Assembly (NCBI GenBank): GCA_900618795.1
Contig: UYJD01000005.1
Coordinates: 342,811-406,810, forward strand
Length of the DNA stretch: 64,000 bases
Direction: 5' to 3'
Source: Cyanodermella asteris
Lineage: Eukaryota; Ascomycota; Lecanoromycetes; Ostropales; Stictidaceae
How positions within the stretch are numbered: position 1 is the first letter of the stretch; each line of letters begins with the position of its first letter. Shown here piece after piece: positions 10,597 to 22,026 of this stretch. The position numbers and the translations under genes are program-made. The notes beneath the pieces were generated by a model. It was not told the origin of the DNA. It was given only the letters and a program-made list of their open reading frames with translations, and searched no databases.

Positions 10597-11772
10597 TTAC
10601 TTGTCTGTCTTCATTCGCTTGCTTTTCCGACCTGTGGCTTGGGGCTCCGCATCCTCTTCCTTGAGAGTCGCTTTTCGCTTGACGCGACTTGATAGGGTTG
10701 GAGTCGGTGCTACCATTGGGCGCTTGGAGGCCGGCTGGCGAGGCTTCGACTTGTTGGTCGCGAATGTGCAGCTCTGCTCGTGGACTTCAAACCAATGCTT
10801 GCGTTGACTAAAATCTCATCAGCAAACAGTATCAAGCGAGGCGACTGGAGGGAAGACATACCAGGTCACGCCGCAATAGATCACCTCCTTACATCCACCA
10901 CAGACAAGTAGGGGCATTCCGTCGCCATGTCCGAGAGACCTGCAGCGAATGCAGCCGCTTGCAGTCGACTTCGATGGGGTCAGCACAGTTTTAGAACTCA
11001 GAGAACGCAGTCTCTTGTTTGTTGGGCGCTTGAGTTTGGGCTTGACTTGGTTGGACTCAGCAGTCGAGTCGTCCTCGGTCTTTGCGTCAACGATTGTGAT
11101 GGAGATCTCCACGTTATCAACGGGGTCTTCTTCGGCAACGTCCTCGACCTTCGTATCCTCGTCTGTGCCCTGGGTGTCTTCAGCGTGCTTATCATCGTTG
11201 GCTCCTTCCTCCGACTCTGCCTTAACCGTCGGGGCTCGACCCACATGTACGGTCGAGCTTGAATTACTCATTGGAGAGCCCTCCTTCTTAATCTTCTTGC
11301 TTTGCATTTGCGAACTTGACATTGTGTCATCAGGTTTGGCGACTTGACCTTCCTTATAAGCGTTGCAGATTCTCAGATATTCTTGTTTCATCCGAGGGTT
11401 GAACTGATTGATTGTATAAACGTTGACCTTGGCCTTCTTGATGAAATCATCGGGCAGGTTGCACCCAAGGCGTACGGCACATAAGCCGAGTAGCAATCGA
11501 GAGGCTCTCAATGGGGGACGCTCGCCTTCTGGCTTTGCTTTGGCACTCATCTGTTCCTGGTAGTGTGACATTACGCGCGACAGGCGCCCGTCGTCCAGCT
11601 TTTCTCGTAGTGCTGACGCATGCTCGTCCGAGCAAGTCCACATATTTTCATCTGCGGCGAGCTCAAGCGCGTGGTTGAAGTGATCTAGCTCATCCTGCTG
11701 CTGTGGGTTGCCAAACATGCCCGGTTCGTCCTTTTTGAAGGGGCTGGCCGATTTGTTCTTACGCTTAGGCAT
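10597..11772 (-). CDS. MYND-type zinc-finger protein, uncharacterised
   Basis: Two exons: 11772-10862 and 10807-10597, with a 54-base intron (10808-10861, GTATGT...TAG). Splicing gives 373 residues and completes a MYND finger that the unspliced frame breaks: CIRCRSLGHGDG, then CGGCKEVIYCGVTC, then QRKHWFEVHEQSC, matching CxxC...CxxCxxxYCxxxC...H...C. The N-terminal 150 residues are probably globular (MWTCSDEHASALREKL, RASRLLLGLCAVRLGC). The middle, about residues 155-250, is acidic and low-complexity, and the C-terminus is rich in Lys/Arg, suggesting a nuclear protein. MYND fingers bind proline-rich partners. I do not recognise a named orthologue. The splice junction restoring the finger makes the gene model strong; the function is open. 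Confidence 0.85.
10808..10861 (-). other. Intron completing the MYND finger
   Basis: The 54-base intron has donor GTATGT and acceptor TAG. Joining the flanking bases creates the TGT codon of the last CxxxC pair, followed by QRKHW. This decides the gene model. Confidence 0.85.
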
Positions 11773-14058
11773 CGTGTTATTGTCCAGGTGGATAGAGCGA
11801 GCTCGTCAGCGACTGAGTAGTCAAGCCTGAGACCAGTAGATAAGAGTATCTGAGCAGCAGTGCCGTAAGTCTAGGCCAGCGGAATGATGAGCTTGGCGAT
11901 TGCAAGGGAATTGTCACGGCTGATGGTGTTTGAGCATGAAACGAGCCTGGCGATGTGTTGTGTGGGCTTCGGATGAGGAGGGACGAGATAGGAAGAGCTG
12001 TAGAGATCCAGTAGCTAGACCTGGAGCTTGACCTGAAGCTTAGTGAGGGAAGACGAAGTGAGGTGATGAAGCGTAAGCGTCTGGACAGTCTCTCAACGGA
12101 TATTTGTGTTTGACGCAAGCGTGACAGGGCTACCTTCTTGCTCGCTAAACAATTGCGTACTGGCGCCGTGACGTGTCAGTCAGATCGCAGTGAAGTCGAA
12201 GCTTTAAAGGCAGGCGCAAGTGTGAATTCGATCACCAAGGGAAGGAGCGGCTGACAGAACGCGAAGCGCAGGCAGCTAGCCGGTAGCTTCTCTCGATGGA
12301 AGGCGCAGCTTACTGTAGCCTCTATGACTGAACATGTAGCCAGGAAGTGAAAGAACTTAAGCTCCGTTTATTTCTCTTCTCTAGAGAACGAGTAACCGAA
12401 CAGACGTAATCGAACAGACTCTGTTGGCACTCACTGACCACTGCTCCTGCAAGTTGCATGATACTGAACCCATATTTTCGCAATCCAATTTTATGAGTGT
12501 CGATCCGATAATCATGAACGATCGGGAATATGACTGGGATAGGTACTGATTCGTCACCCGCGGCTTTGAAAACCGAATTTTCTACTGGAACGGCTCCAAA
12601 CGATAACGTCGATTTGCCGTATTATAAGGCTGTCATATATCAAAAGCAGAGCGTCGTAGCGAGTCAAATTCCCTGACTAGACATACTGGCGTACTACATC
12701 ATGTAAATATTTTCTGCGTGCCGATACTTATTCATGCCTCGATGGACCTTGGGCCTGGAATTTTCTAGGGAAGAGGTTGATATCCGGTCGGGCCGGCGAA
12801 GCTCAACGCCTTGCGGAGACGGCAAAGCGATTTTCCGACAACGATCTCTCTGACGCTCTGTGTCTTGTCCCGTGCGACTCATTGAATCCTAATAGCATGG
12901 TTTATTGTCACTGACAGGTTGAGGGCTATCAGTCTCTTGAATCAATATCTAGGGCTCTCCACACTCAGATGATTTCCTACCCAATGCCTCTCATCCCGTT
13001 GAACTCGAGGACCACGACGGAGTACGTCGAATTCAGCTCCGAGTGGCTTGCAATATCGGCTCACAGCACTTATGCCACGTTTAAACTCATTGAAGTGTTC
13101 TGAACTTCGAATGAATATCCACCCGTCGGAGCTAGGCATTCTGAACACCGGACCGGAAGCACCGGCGGCCGTAAAGTGAGCCTCATTCAAGGCTCCTTTC
13201 GCAAGTGTTCTCTGACCCAACTCCGCATTAGCGGTCGCCGCAACGACATGTGCTTGTCTGAAAGCCCCGCTAGTCGTGATTCTGGCGGTCCAAGCTTACC
13301 ATGCTGCGGGAGAATCTTCAAAGATGTGTATTCATCCAGATGTGTGATAAGTTTAGGTGAGATGCGCACATTGACCACTCGAGAACAGCTCCTCGCAGCC
13401 ATGTTTAAGCGCCCATGAGCGGCAGATGAAAATAGCAGGCCCCATTCGCACAGGCCAGGGGACGGCCCTGGAAAGCTTTTCTTCAGGTGATGGGCGGGAT
13501 TTGGGATTTGAACGCTGATTCGCCGGATAGCAGCGCCAAGCTTTCTACGCGCTCCTCGGCATGCGGCAGCAGCACAGTGACAGCGTCCACCAGATCATCC
13601 CCTCGCCCTCCCTTTGACATATTCCCCAATCTTCGAGCTGATCCGTAGCCGCCAGTGGCTCTTCCAGACATGGTTCCGTCAGCCGACACCCTTGCCAAAA
13701 CGGCAATTATGCTGCAAATCCTCACGAATCGGGGTCCCTACTGCGTGGGTGGGTCTATCTTAATGTGCCTCCCCAATCGTGCCGGGCGCCTGTAGGGGAT
13801 GCATGTTTTCTTGCGTCTTTCGAGAAGTGACTTGCTGTTGATATATGGTTTGGCTTCGTCTCGATGATTGCCTCGAACTTTATCGCCACGAATTTTCATT
13901 CCCAAAAGGCGTCCCTCCAGGTGCAGAGCTGTTCGACATAGCTCACGACCTTCATTCTCTTTTCCGTCGTCGCTCCTACTCACCTTACTCATTTCCCACC
14001 GCGCCTGCTTTGTTTGCCCTTCGTTCCTCCCACCTTCCTTCAATACAGCAAACCTTTC
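11773..14058. other. 2.3-kb region without a confident gene
   Basis: Upstream of the MYND gene the minus-strand bias of the frames continues but nothing is recognisable. A possible coding remnant lies at 12942-13402 (listed separately). The C/T-rich 13900-14058 stretch is the likely 5' leader of the next plus-strand gene. Confidence 0.45.
12942..13402 (-). other. Possible coding remnant or unresolved two-exon gene
   Basis: Two minus-strand frames look protein-like. One runs from an ATG at 13402 (MAARSCSRVVNVRISPKLI...) to about 13308, where a GTAAGC donor-like sequence occurs. The other is open from 13295 to the stop at 12942 (AFRQAHVVAATANAELG and, downstream, PVFRMPSSDGWIFI). I could not find an intron joining them in a consistent phase: the nearest CAG acceptor leads into a third frame. 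No family recognised. It may be a decayed gene, a gene with an unrecognised intron, or chance. Confidence 0.25.
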
Positions 14059-14082
14059 ATGCAAGGTGCCTTGCTGCCAAGC

Positions 14083-14822
14083 ATGTCTCGAAACGCTTCT
14101 CTCGGGAAGTTCTCTTCCACCGTCAACACCATCCGCATCGACTCGCCTGACATCGGCGGCATGTCTCCCCGTCCAACTCGCCGTCAGAGGATGCAGACTG
14201 TGCTACGCGGCGTCGCGGCACTGTTCGCTCTGCTCGCCATGTCGCTGTTCGCAGCATCAGTGTCCATGACCAATGCCAACTTCACCAACCTTCTTGGCAA
14301 CGGTGACTGGACCGATGGTCTCGCAATTGCTCCGGTATGTCAAGGCTAGCATCCAAGATATGACCTAGACTGACCGTTACTTAGTCCGCCTTGGCCTTAA
14401 TTCTCAACCCGGTCTTCCTCTTCTTCTCCCTACGCACGCCAGGCTCACCGGCCCCTGCCTTCCGAGCTGCTGCCGATTTCGTCATCTGGGGTCTGGCTAT
14501 CCCAGCCCTCGTCTACGCAATCGCTGGCGGCATGTTCTGGAACTACGCCGATGCAGTTCCCGAGGCGAACGGCACCGTTGACTGCAGCTTCTGGTACAAC
14601 TCATTCAGCACTCAGTGCGCGCCCATGGTCCATCAAATCGGTAACATGCAGATCACCGGCGCTGTCTTCCTGGTGCTACTATGCGTGACCCACCTGGCTT
14701 TGTGTATCTCGGACGTGACTGAGCTCCTCACACATCGTGAGAAGAGGAAGAGTGTTTTGCCGACGGACTTTGAGATGAACATTGGTGGTAAGCGCGCCGA
14801 TAGCCGGCCGGTGACGTCTTGA
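14083..14822 (+). CDS. Four-helix membrane protein (MARVEL-like), uncharacterised
   Basis: Exons 14083-14334 and 14385-14822 with a 50-base intron (GTATGT...TTAG), giving 229 residues. Splicing joins ...DGLAIAP to SALALILNPVF without a phase change. Four hydrophobic segments are visible: VLRGVAALFALLAMSLFAAS (about 46-65), ALALILNPVFLFFSL, FVIWGLAIPALVYAIAGGMF and TGAVFLVLLCVTHLALCIS. Short polar termini, four helices and cysteines in the last extracellular loop (DCSFWYNSFSTQC) resemble MARVEL-domain proteins of fungal plasma membrane compartments; this is a topology-based inference. An in-frame ATG at 14059 could add eight residues. Confidence 0.8.
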
Positions 14823-15206
14823 GATCTGGGAGCTCAACAGTGATGGCACGAATTTGGCATGAGAATGATGGGATTGGTCAAGGGCGACAAACGGGATGTT
14901 TCGGTTCAATTCGTGCCCTCTTGGTAGGGCCCTCTAGCAGTAACGGATTTGGAGTTTGGAATCTGAATCGTGGTACATCACGACGTCATGCTTTGAAGAG
15001 CTAAACGAGCGATGCGTGTATATGTTAAGAAGAATCGAGGTCGTGATCATGAGAATCTATCTAGCAATCGCACTCCTTCGCGTGCACTAAGAATAATCAC
15101 AGCTTTCGCAGTACGTCTGATCCCACGGGGTCGCAGGATAGCGATCCGTGCCGTAAGTGCTGTTTAGCACCACATCTCCCACGATCTCGCCCTTCTCCAG
15201 CCTGAT
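14823..15206. other. Intergenic between convergent genes
   Basis: No gene seen. The stretch holds the 3' ends of the membrane-protein gene (plus) and the phosphoesterase gene (minus). Confidence 0.5.
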
Positions 15207-16447
15207 CTAAGTCTTGATTATGTTTTGTTTGAGGAGCTTCTCACTCAGCAGGATCTGTCGGCTGCCCCTCTCCCAATTGCTGTACCCACCATACCCCGTA
15301 TGCCGTCCAAAGCAGAGCGAAATCTGCCCGCTTCCAGCGACTCCGTCGTCCGGATCGACACCACTCCACTTCCAACACCAATCGCACCCATGGTCGTGCC
15401 CCGAAAAGACCGCCTGCAACCCGCCCATCCCCAGCAAAGCCTGCATAAACGGCACATCCTGTCCCCCGTACGCATTCTGCGAACCCGGCGTTCCCGTCCG
15501 TCCGTCCTTGGTCCACCCGTCCGCCTGCGCCGCCGCCAAGTAATCCTCGTTGATCCCCGGCTCCGTGAAGTTGTGAGAACCCCCCAACTTGTCCTGAGTG
15601 GCCTGCATCGCCTGGAACGCCTTGACCGGGATGTGCACGAACGCGATGCTCGGGATCTGCGGCGCGGCGGCGCCCCCGTACGTCCGGTTCAGCTGCGCGT
15701 GCGTCCGCGTGAACCAGTCGACGACGGACCCGTCCACCCAGTTCGGTTGCGGGACGCGGTTGCCCGCCGAATCCAGCTCGCGGTAGTAGTTCCCGCCGCG
15801 CGAGTCGAAGAACCAGAGGATCGCCGCGGGCGGTCCCGAGGCGTCCGTGTCGTTGGATGCGTAGATCGGCAGGTAGTAGTTCGAGACTCCGGCCAGGCGG
15901 CCGGGGACGTCGCTGCGCGTGTAGGCGAGCTCGGGGCCGAGGCGCCTTTCGCGGGCGAGGATGTCGGTGCGCGACAGGTTGTAGTCGCTGTCGTGGTTGC
16001 CGTAGGTGCTGGCCCAGGGCAGGTTGTGCCGGATCAGCGGTGCGACGATGCGGTCGACGTAGTGGGACGAGTTGGAGAGGTACGTGTTTTCTCCCGTGAT
16101 GAGGTCGCCGTTTATGGCGACGAGGGATTGGTGTTCGTGGTTGAGGATGGAGGTCAGGACGACGTCGGTGTGGCGGTCGGCGTCGGGAGCCCATTGCGAG
16201 TATTCGTCTGAAGGTCATCGTTAGTATGTATCTGTTGACGAGCAGGGTGTACAAGTTCAGGTCGGAAGGACTCACTCTCGCCGTAGTGTAAATCATTGAA
16301 GGTCGAGATTTGGAAGAGACCGCTGGAGTTGAAACGTAAGGGCGCGAGGGCAGGGGCGGTCAAGTTGGCCTGTCGTGGGAGGGCGACGGCCTCAGTCGGG
16401 ACGGTGAGGCCGAGAAACGCGGTGGCGACCCGTAGAAAGCGACACAT
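15207..16447 (-). CDS. Secreted calcineurin-like metallophosphoesterase
   Basis: Two exons, 16447-16276 and 16207-15207, with a 68-base intron (GTGAGT...TACTAAC...CAG), coding for 390 residues. The N-terminus MCRFLRVATAFLGLTVPTEA is a likely signal peptide. The metallophosphoesterase motifs appear in order: STFNDLHYGE (D-x-H), INGDLITGEN (GD), STYGNHDSD (GNHD), FVHIPV and FSGHDHGCDW (GHxH). The intron lies right after the first motif. NNS/NDT-type glycosylation sites and several cysteines suit a secreted or vacuolar enzyme. It resembles fungal Dcr2/Sia1-type phosphoesterases in motif layout; the substrate is unknown. The exons are very GC-rich, which creates long antisense frames that I reject. 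Confidence 0.88.
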
Positions 16448-17440
16448 TGGGGCGATGCGAAACGGACAGATTCTCCTCTACGGACGACAGCACGCAACGC
16501 AAATGGATCTGGGAGAAGAACGCTCATCATATATACTACACAATGCTAAAATTCATTCAACGGCATGTCCAGTCCGGGTTCAACGGTAGGGTTGTCCTAT
16601 CCCTTGAACCATTGTTGCGCGTGCTGCATAGCACTTCATCTGGCAAATGACCACCAACACGAAAAGGTAAGAACAGAGAAAACGGATGGGTACCCCGGAC
16701 GGAAAAGGGGATACAGTGACAAAAGAGACAGAGGCAGCAAGGTCGGACAACGTGATGCATAGGGAAACGAACGGCCGAAGCGGACTCGACATGTCTGACC
16801 TGTTATGAAATGAGGTACAGAAACGTGAGTGAGAGAAGAGAAGATCGACGGGCCTTCGACGGCCCACCAAGCTTTCTTAGCGGCGCGATAGCAGGGCAGA
16901 TGCACCGGGAACGGCGGGTCACTGGCTGGCAGAACGGGACGTTCGCGATTAACGTTGGCGACCCGTTCAGGGGCCGTGATCAGCTTGATCAGCTAGATCA
17001 GCTGCAAGCTGCAGGTTGGAGCCACTCGCAGTGTCGATCTATGCGGGAGGATGCTTCATTTGACGGCTGATGCTGGCCTGATGACTGCGTCGCAAGCGTC
17101 TACGACAGTACAATAGTCGTGGCTACAGTCTGTCAATACTCGCCTCTATGCGACGCGTATCCCTAGCACAGGGTGTTCGAGCATGCTCTGGTCATCACCA
17201 ACCCTCAGTTGCTGCAAACCACGGGCTGGCACAAGTCAGGCGATCCACTTTGTACCTAATTGCAGGGGCAGCCAAATTGCCTTCATGTTCACTTATTCTC
17301 AACTATAGCGTGTACAAATGGGAGCTAGCCACATTGCCCTGACGGAATCCGTGAAAGCCTATGCTCACACATGGCGTATTTGGAGTGTCAAAACTGGGAT
17401 TCAGTCGCTCAAATACGGTCATGTCTCTTGCGAAAATGCT
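16448..17440. other. Intergenic, about 1 kb, no supported gene
   Basis: This stretch lies upstream of the phosphoesterase gene and downstream of the SIS gene (both minus strand). Only short overlapping frames are present. It includes the three-copy 9-base repeat at 16978-17004. Confidence 0.5.
16978..17004 (+). repeat. Short tandem repeat, 3 x 9 bases (GATCAGCTN)
   Basis: Three consecutive units GATCAGCTT, GATCAGCTA, GATCAGCTG. Each contains the palindromes GATC and AGCT. Probably a minor local duplication in non-coding DNA; no function is evident. Confidence 0.75.
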
Positions 17441-18367
17441 TCAAACTTCGGTAAGTCTGAGAAATCTGGTTATTTCCGAATCACGAGACTGTGCTTTGCA
17501 TGTCTCTTCAACTGCAGGCTCCGATATTGTCGATAGCTTCCAACCATCCTCCGGAGCAGGTTCGCTACCGTCGCCTAACGTACTTCCCTCCAAGCTTTGT
17601 GTCTGTGGAGATTCGACAGACGCATCGCTCGGACTTATAGTACCCGGCTCATGGTGTTCAGTCACAGCCGCTCGTCCGATGGCACCGCCTGGATGGTACT
17701 TGTGGAATATGGCCTTGACGCCATCCTGGTTCTCATGCAGTTTGTGAGCTGCTGACATGGCCAGGGCGTCTCCTAATGCCAATGTTACGGTGGTGCTGAC
17801 CGTGGGAGCTGATATACCAAACAGACTCTTCTCTGTCATGGGAATCGGGGTGGGTAGCAAAATGTTGCTATCATGTGGTGCATCGATGCGCGCAGCAAAG
17901 AGCGGGAGCGATGAATCCGGATTCCCTTGGTCGGGCTTTGCTGATGACATGAGAATCAAAGGCGAGCTAGGAGGGAGGTGACAAGCGAGCGAAAGCAGCT
18001 CTGCGGTGCTGCCGGAAAATGTGATCAGGATCAATGTGTCGTGGGGACCGATCATTCCAAGATCGCCATGGAGTGCTTCGGTGGGATGCAGCCAGAAACT
18101 TCTGAGACCCAAGCTGTTCAGGGTTGCCACGATCTTCTTGCCGATGAGGCCACTCTTGCCAACGCCACTCACGATGATGCTGCCTTTTTGGGTAGCAGTC
18201 TCGACAAGGGCATCTGTGGCAGCTTCGAACGCTTTTTGCGCTACTGCATCGGTGCTATAGACCTTATGCAGTGCTGTGATTCCATCTCTCTCCGCGACGA
18301 GCAATGACAGGCCCATACCGAGAGGGGACACGAGGGCCGCTGGCGCCTGAGGCGCGATGGCCTGCAT
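17441..18367 (-). CDS. SIS-domain sugar-phosphate isomerase (KpsF/GutQ-like)
   Basis: From the ATG at 18367 the frame codes for 308 residues; the open frame reaches higher but only with TTG as a start, so an upstream exon cannot be excluded. The SIS domain spans about residues 25-240: IIVSGVGKSGLIGKK is the phosphosugar-binding loop, and LHGDLGMIGPHDTLILITFSGSTAE and LGDALAM are typical of arabinose-5-phosphate isomerase KdsD/GutQ relatives; KYHPGGAIG ends the domain. The CBS pair of the bacterial enzymes is absent, and the last 70 residues are a Ser/Glu-rich tail. Fungal members are uncharacterised; keto-aldo isomerisation of a pentose phosphate is an inference from the family. Confidence 0.82.
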   Translation of the reverse strand: MQAIAPQAPAALVSPLGMGLSLLVAERDGITALHKVYSTDAVAQKAFEAATDALVETATQKGSIIVSGVGKSGLIGKKIVATLNSLGLRSFWLHPTEALHGDLGMIGPHDTLILITFSGSTAELLSLACHLPPSSPLILMSSAKPDQGNPDSSLPLFAARIDAPHDSNILLPTPIPMTEKSLFGISAPTVSTTVTLALGDALAMSAAHKLHENQDGVKAIFHKYHPGGAIGRAAVTEHHEPGTISPSDASVESPQTQSLEGSTLGDGSEPAPEDGWKLSTISEPAVEETCKAQSRDSEITRFLRLTEV

Positions 18368-20355
18368 AACTTCGAGTGATCCGGCGGTGACACAACGGGG
18401 CGGGGTCCAAATCAAATCCTTTGCTTCGCCGGAAGCTGCAAGATGCGGCAGATGAAGAATCGAGACGAAATGTTAGAGCTTTTTCACTACCCGAGCAGTC
18501 GCGTCAACGCAATGTGTGCGACAATCTGAACGTCGTCTGATGAATATAGCTGTTGACTAGATAAGACGGCACACACGAGGCCAAGTTGAGTTCAATACCA
18601 GGTTCTGTGGGGATGTACAAAGGCAACAATGAACATCATTTTGACGGAGATGTAGGCAAAATGATTGCGACAATCAACGTGTCAGAGTCAGTGGAAGAGG
18701 TTGAGCTGCGAGTTAATGCGCATGGGGCCGCAGTCAGATTATAAATGGAGGGCGGGCCCTGGTTCGAATTTGGTCGAACAAAGCTCGCTCCAGCCAGGCG
18801 GTGGCCGCTTCGGAGGTCGCTCTGACGGAAGCTCGTGCTAACCCCGGCCGTTATCAGGGCATGGCCGCGAGTATAGTGGATCATAATCTATTCTGGATGA
18901 ATGATGACTCGGTGGATTTTCGTTGGAAGTGCTAGCGCCGTGTCTCAGAGTCTCCCGAGGGCGGCAGCCGGTGGCCCAGATGCGTTGGATGATGGCGCCA
19001 TAACCGACTCAACCACGCGCTTGATCAGCAGAGAGCATGTGAAGTCATCGTCTGCTTGTTAGACTGATGACTCGCAGCCGGAAGCTGACATGCCGAACCA
19101 GGAGCATCCCGGATGGTGAAGCTTGCTGCGTTCGCGGGCACTTTTGCTGCGAGAAGCTCAAATCGATCCCCGCGCTTGCAAAGATCTCGGTAGAAACATG
19201 TCAGCGTCATAATCTGGTGTGACACAATCTTTATCTCTCCCACCACACTACTACTAGTAGTGGCGCCCTGTAGCCGGGACTAGATCTACACTTTTCTCTG
19301 AGCTGAGTGCTGACAACTCCGTCTTTCATTTTCTGCCCCTCCAATCACAGTGTGATCAGCCGGGACTTTACGGAGGCCCGAGTTCTGAACGGTCAACACA
19401 CCACGGCGCTCGGCCTTTGGACATTGTTCAGATCCAGGTGGCACGGCAGCTGAACAGTAGCCGGTGCGCACGTTCTGTGTGGCCTGCCTTGGCGGCCAAA
19501 CCCATAATTACCCTCTGCAAGTCCTGAAATGAAGGGCTTTTAGGGAATATTCTCACAGCTCCCTGCTTCCAACGTAGCCTGTGAGCCAAGCAAGGCAGCA
19601 CTCCGCTTAGATGAATCCACTTACGGTGTCTACGCAGAGACTCTTTCTCGAGGCTAAGTGGCTGCTACGATTTCCATTTGTGTCTTACTTTCGTTCAACA
19701 ACGTGCTAAGACGGGCCTACTGACGAGAACATCATGGCGACCTTGGGGGGTTAACCCCCCCTAACAAGTGGGGCCGCGGCACTGTGCACACTCTGCTCCG
19801 CAAAGACATCGCGTCCTCTCAAAGGTGGCGTCCAGCAATATGACTCTTCATGAACAGACTGAGGACGGATCTGGGCATCTGGGCAAGCCAGACAGCTTCT
19901 CGAGGATCTGAAGTCGCGACTCCAAATCGCGGATGAACCGCAGACTAGTGGGGCAGCTATAAACTTCCAGAAATTCGATAAACCCCGGCAAATCCGCCAC
20001 CCAAGGGCCGACCCACAACTCCCCTGTTCAGTTATACTAAGCTTAACCTCGTAAGCATTTGAGCAGCATATCTTCGACACCTACCGTCCTTGCGCTCCGA
20101 AAAGCAGTGATCTCATCAACTTACTCACTTTGCGGCTCTCTCAGATCACATCTACAATGGCTGTGGACTAGTCTTGTCCAAGCAAAGATCGTCAACACTC
20201 TGCATGAAACCGAGGCTTCTTCAGCTTCCCGCCTCACTCGCTTAAATCACAATGTGGCAAATAACTATGCAAGAACTACATTCGAGTAGCATGGGTATCT
20301 TTATGAATCTCCTGACGTTGACGCCTCCCCTCCTTTGTCAAATATATTTCCCAAG
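18368..20355. other. 2-kb intergenic region between divergent genes
   Basis: No gene is supported. It separates the SIS gene (minus) from the carboxylesterase gene (plus) and should hold both promoters. It contains a perfect 16-base palindrome at 19745-19760. The stretch just before 20356 (ATATATTTCC) is AT-rich and TATA-like but very close to the start codon. Confidence 0.5.
19745..19760. repeat. Perfect 16-base palindrome GGGGGGTTAACCCCCC
   Basis: Six G, TTAA, six C, with one further C outside. It lies about 600 bases upstream of the carboxylesterase start in otherwise featureless DNA. It could form a very stable hairpin or be a symmetrical protein-binding site. No transcript unit is visible for it to terminate. 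Confidence 0.7.
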
Positions 20356-22026
20356 ATGAGAGTCCTAGTATTCGCCGCAGGCTGTGCGGCTCTAGCGAAC
20401 CCGCAAGGTCTCGAGCGCCTTGACTTTACCGTCGGCCAGCAGGTGAAGACATCGACAGGTCAAATTTCAGGCCATGCCGCTCCACACGCGTCAGATGTGA
20501 GCGAGTACCTGGGCATCCCCTTCGCCAAACCTCCAACCGGCGACTCGCGCTGGCTAGCTCCCGAATCGTTCATCGGCACCTCAACTTTCAACGCCAGTCA
20601 ATTCGGTCAGACATGTTCCTCGAACGGTGTGCTCGGTGACCCCGGCATCACTGGCCCAGCCTACCGTTATCACGACCAGGTGCAATTCGGACCCCAAGGT
20701 ATCGAGCTCCTCAACAACGAAGCGCAAGCCAACTGCTCGTCCGGCGAAGACTGCCTGACACGCAACATCTGGAGCAAACCCCAGACCGGCGAGAGCAGCA
20801 AAGCGGTAATGGTCTGGTTCTACGGCGGCGGCCTAAACTTTGGCAGCAACAAAGACCCCTGGTACAACGGGCAATACCTGGCCGACAAGCAAGACGTCGT
20901 AGTCGTAACGGCAAACTACCGCACCAACATCTTCGGCTTCCCCGGCCCACCGGGCCTACCAAGGCAGAACGTCGGCCTGCTCGATCAGCGCCTCGCGCTC
21001 GAATGGGTGCGTGACAACATCGCGGCCTTTGGCGGCGACAGTAAGCGGATCAACATGTTCGGCCAGAGCGCCGGCTCGACGAGCGTCGACTACTTTAGCT
21101 TCGCGTACTACGATAAGCCGGACCCCATCATCAACGGCATGATCATGCAATCAGGTACCATTTTCCGCGAGATGCCCCCGTCCGCTGACGACGGTGCGAA
21201 CACCTGGTACAAGTACACGCAGAAACTCGGCTGCGGCGGCAAATCAGACAATCAGACCGCCGTGCTCGCGTGCATGCGCTCGAAATCCACTCAGGAGATC
21301 CTCAGCGCCACCAGCGGATAACCGGGCCTGGATCAGGTTCTCAAAACGGCGCAGTTCATGCCCGTGATCGACGGGGTCGTCGCGTTCAGCGACTACGAAG
21401 ACCGAGCCCGAAAGGGCCAGTTCATCAAGCGGCCGCTGCTCCTCGGTAACACGGACGACGAAGCGGGCATCGCGCAACCCGTCGCCAAATCCCTCGTCGG
21501 CTTCGCAATCCCGCAGCTGGTCATCGATCTGATCAACCAGGCCGTATTCAGCTGTCCGACGGTCTTGCGTGCCAACTTCCAGGTCGCGCAGAAAGTCGCT
21601 ACGTGGCGGTATCGTTGGTTCGGACTCGCGCCCAACACGGTCGTGTCGTATTCTCCCGAGTCGGGCGCATATCATGAGAGTGATGTCCCGTTCGTGTTTG
21701 GGAGTACAGAGGTTTATGGAGGCGCCAATACGCCCGAGACGAAGCTGGTTGAGTACATTATGGGAGCCTGGGTGGCTTTTGCAAAAGATCCGGATAACGG
21801 GCTAGTCAAATACGGTTGGCCAATGTATGATGGCAAAGACAATGTGTTGCAACTGGGCAAAGACAACAAGACCGGCCCGAATCCGACGGCGGCAGCGACG
21901 TACGATGTGGGATGTGCTTTGGTCAATCTCCCTACGACGACAAAAGAGATCGTGGACGAGATTCTGGACAAGTTGAAGTCGCTCGGATGGCCTAGCGGCA
22001 ACAGCACTCTGTTGTCAGGTCTCTGA
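20356..22026 (+). pseudogene. Secreted type-B carboxylesterase interrupted by one in-frame stop
   Basis: The frame from ATG 20356 starts with a likely signal peptide (MRVLVFAAGCAALANPQG) and holds the whole carboxylesterase type-B fold: EYLGIPFAKPPTGDSRW, MVWFYGGGLNFGS (oxyanion hole), FGQSAGSTSVDYFS (nucleophile Ser), LLLGNTDDEAG (acidic member) and YHESDVPFVFGS (catalytic His). After residue 321 (...ILSATSG) a TAA at 21319-21321 interrupts it. The same frame then continues for 234 codons to 22026 without another lesion, and the join matches the family. No intron of normal size can remove the stop. Either a recent nonsense mutation or a sequencing error; the product upstream of the stop lacks the catalytic histidine. 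Substrate unknown. Confidence 0.85.

Noticed and set aside
15225-16211. 328-codon plus-strand open frame
   Set aside because: It is the exact antisense of the phosphoesterase exon; Arg/Val-rich composition comes from the GC-rich complementary codons and no family motif is present.
15241-16296. 351-codon minus-strand frame overlapping the phosphoesterase
   Set aside because: Alternative frame of the same strand, extremely Arg/Pro/Gly-rich, and runs across the intron; the other frame carries all the phosphoesterase motifs.
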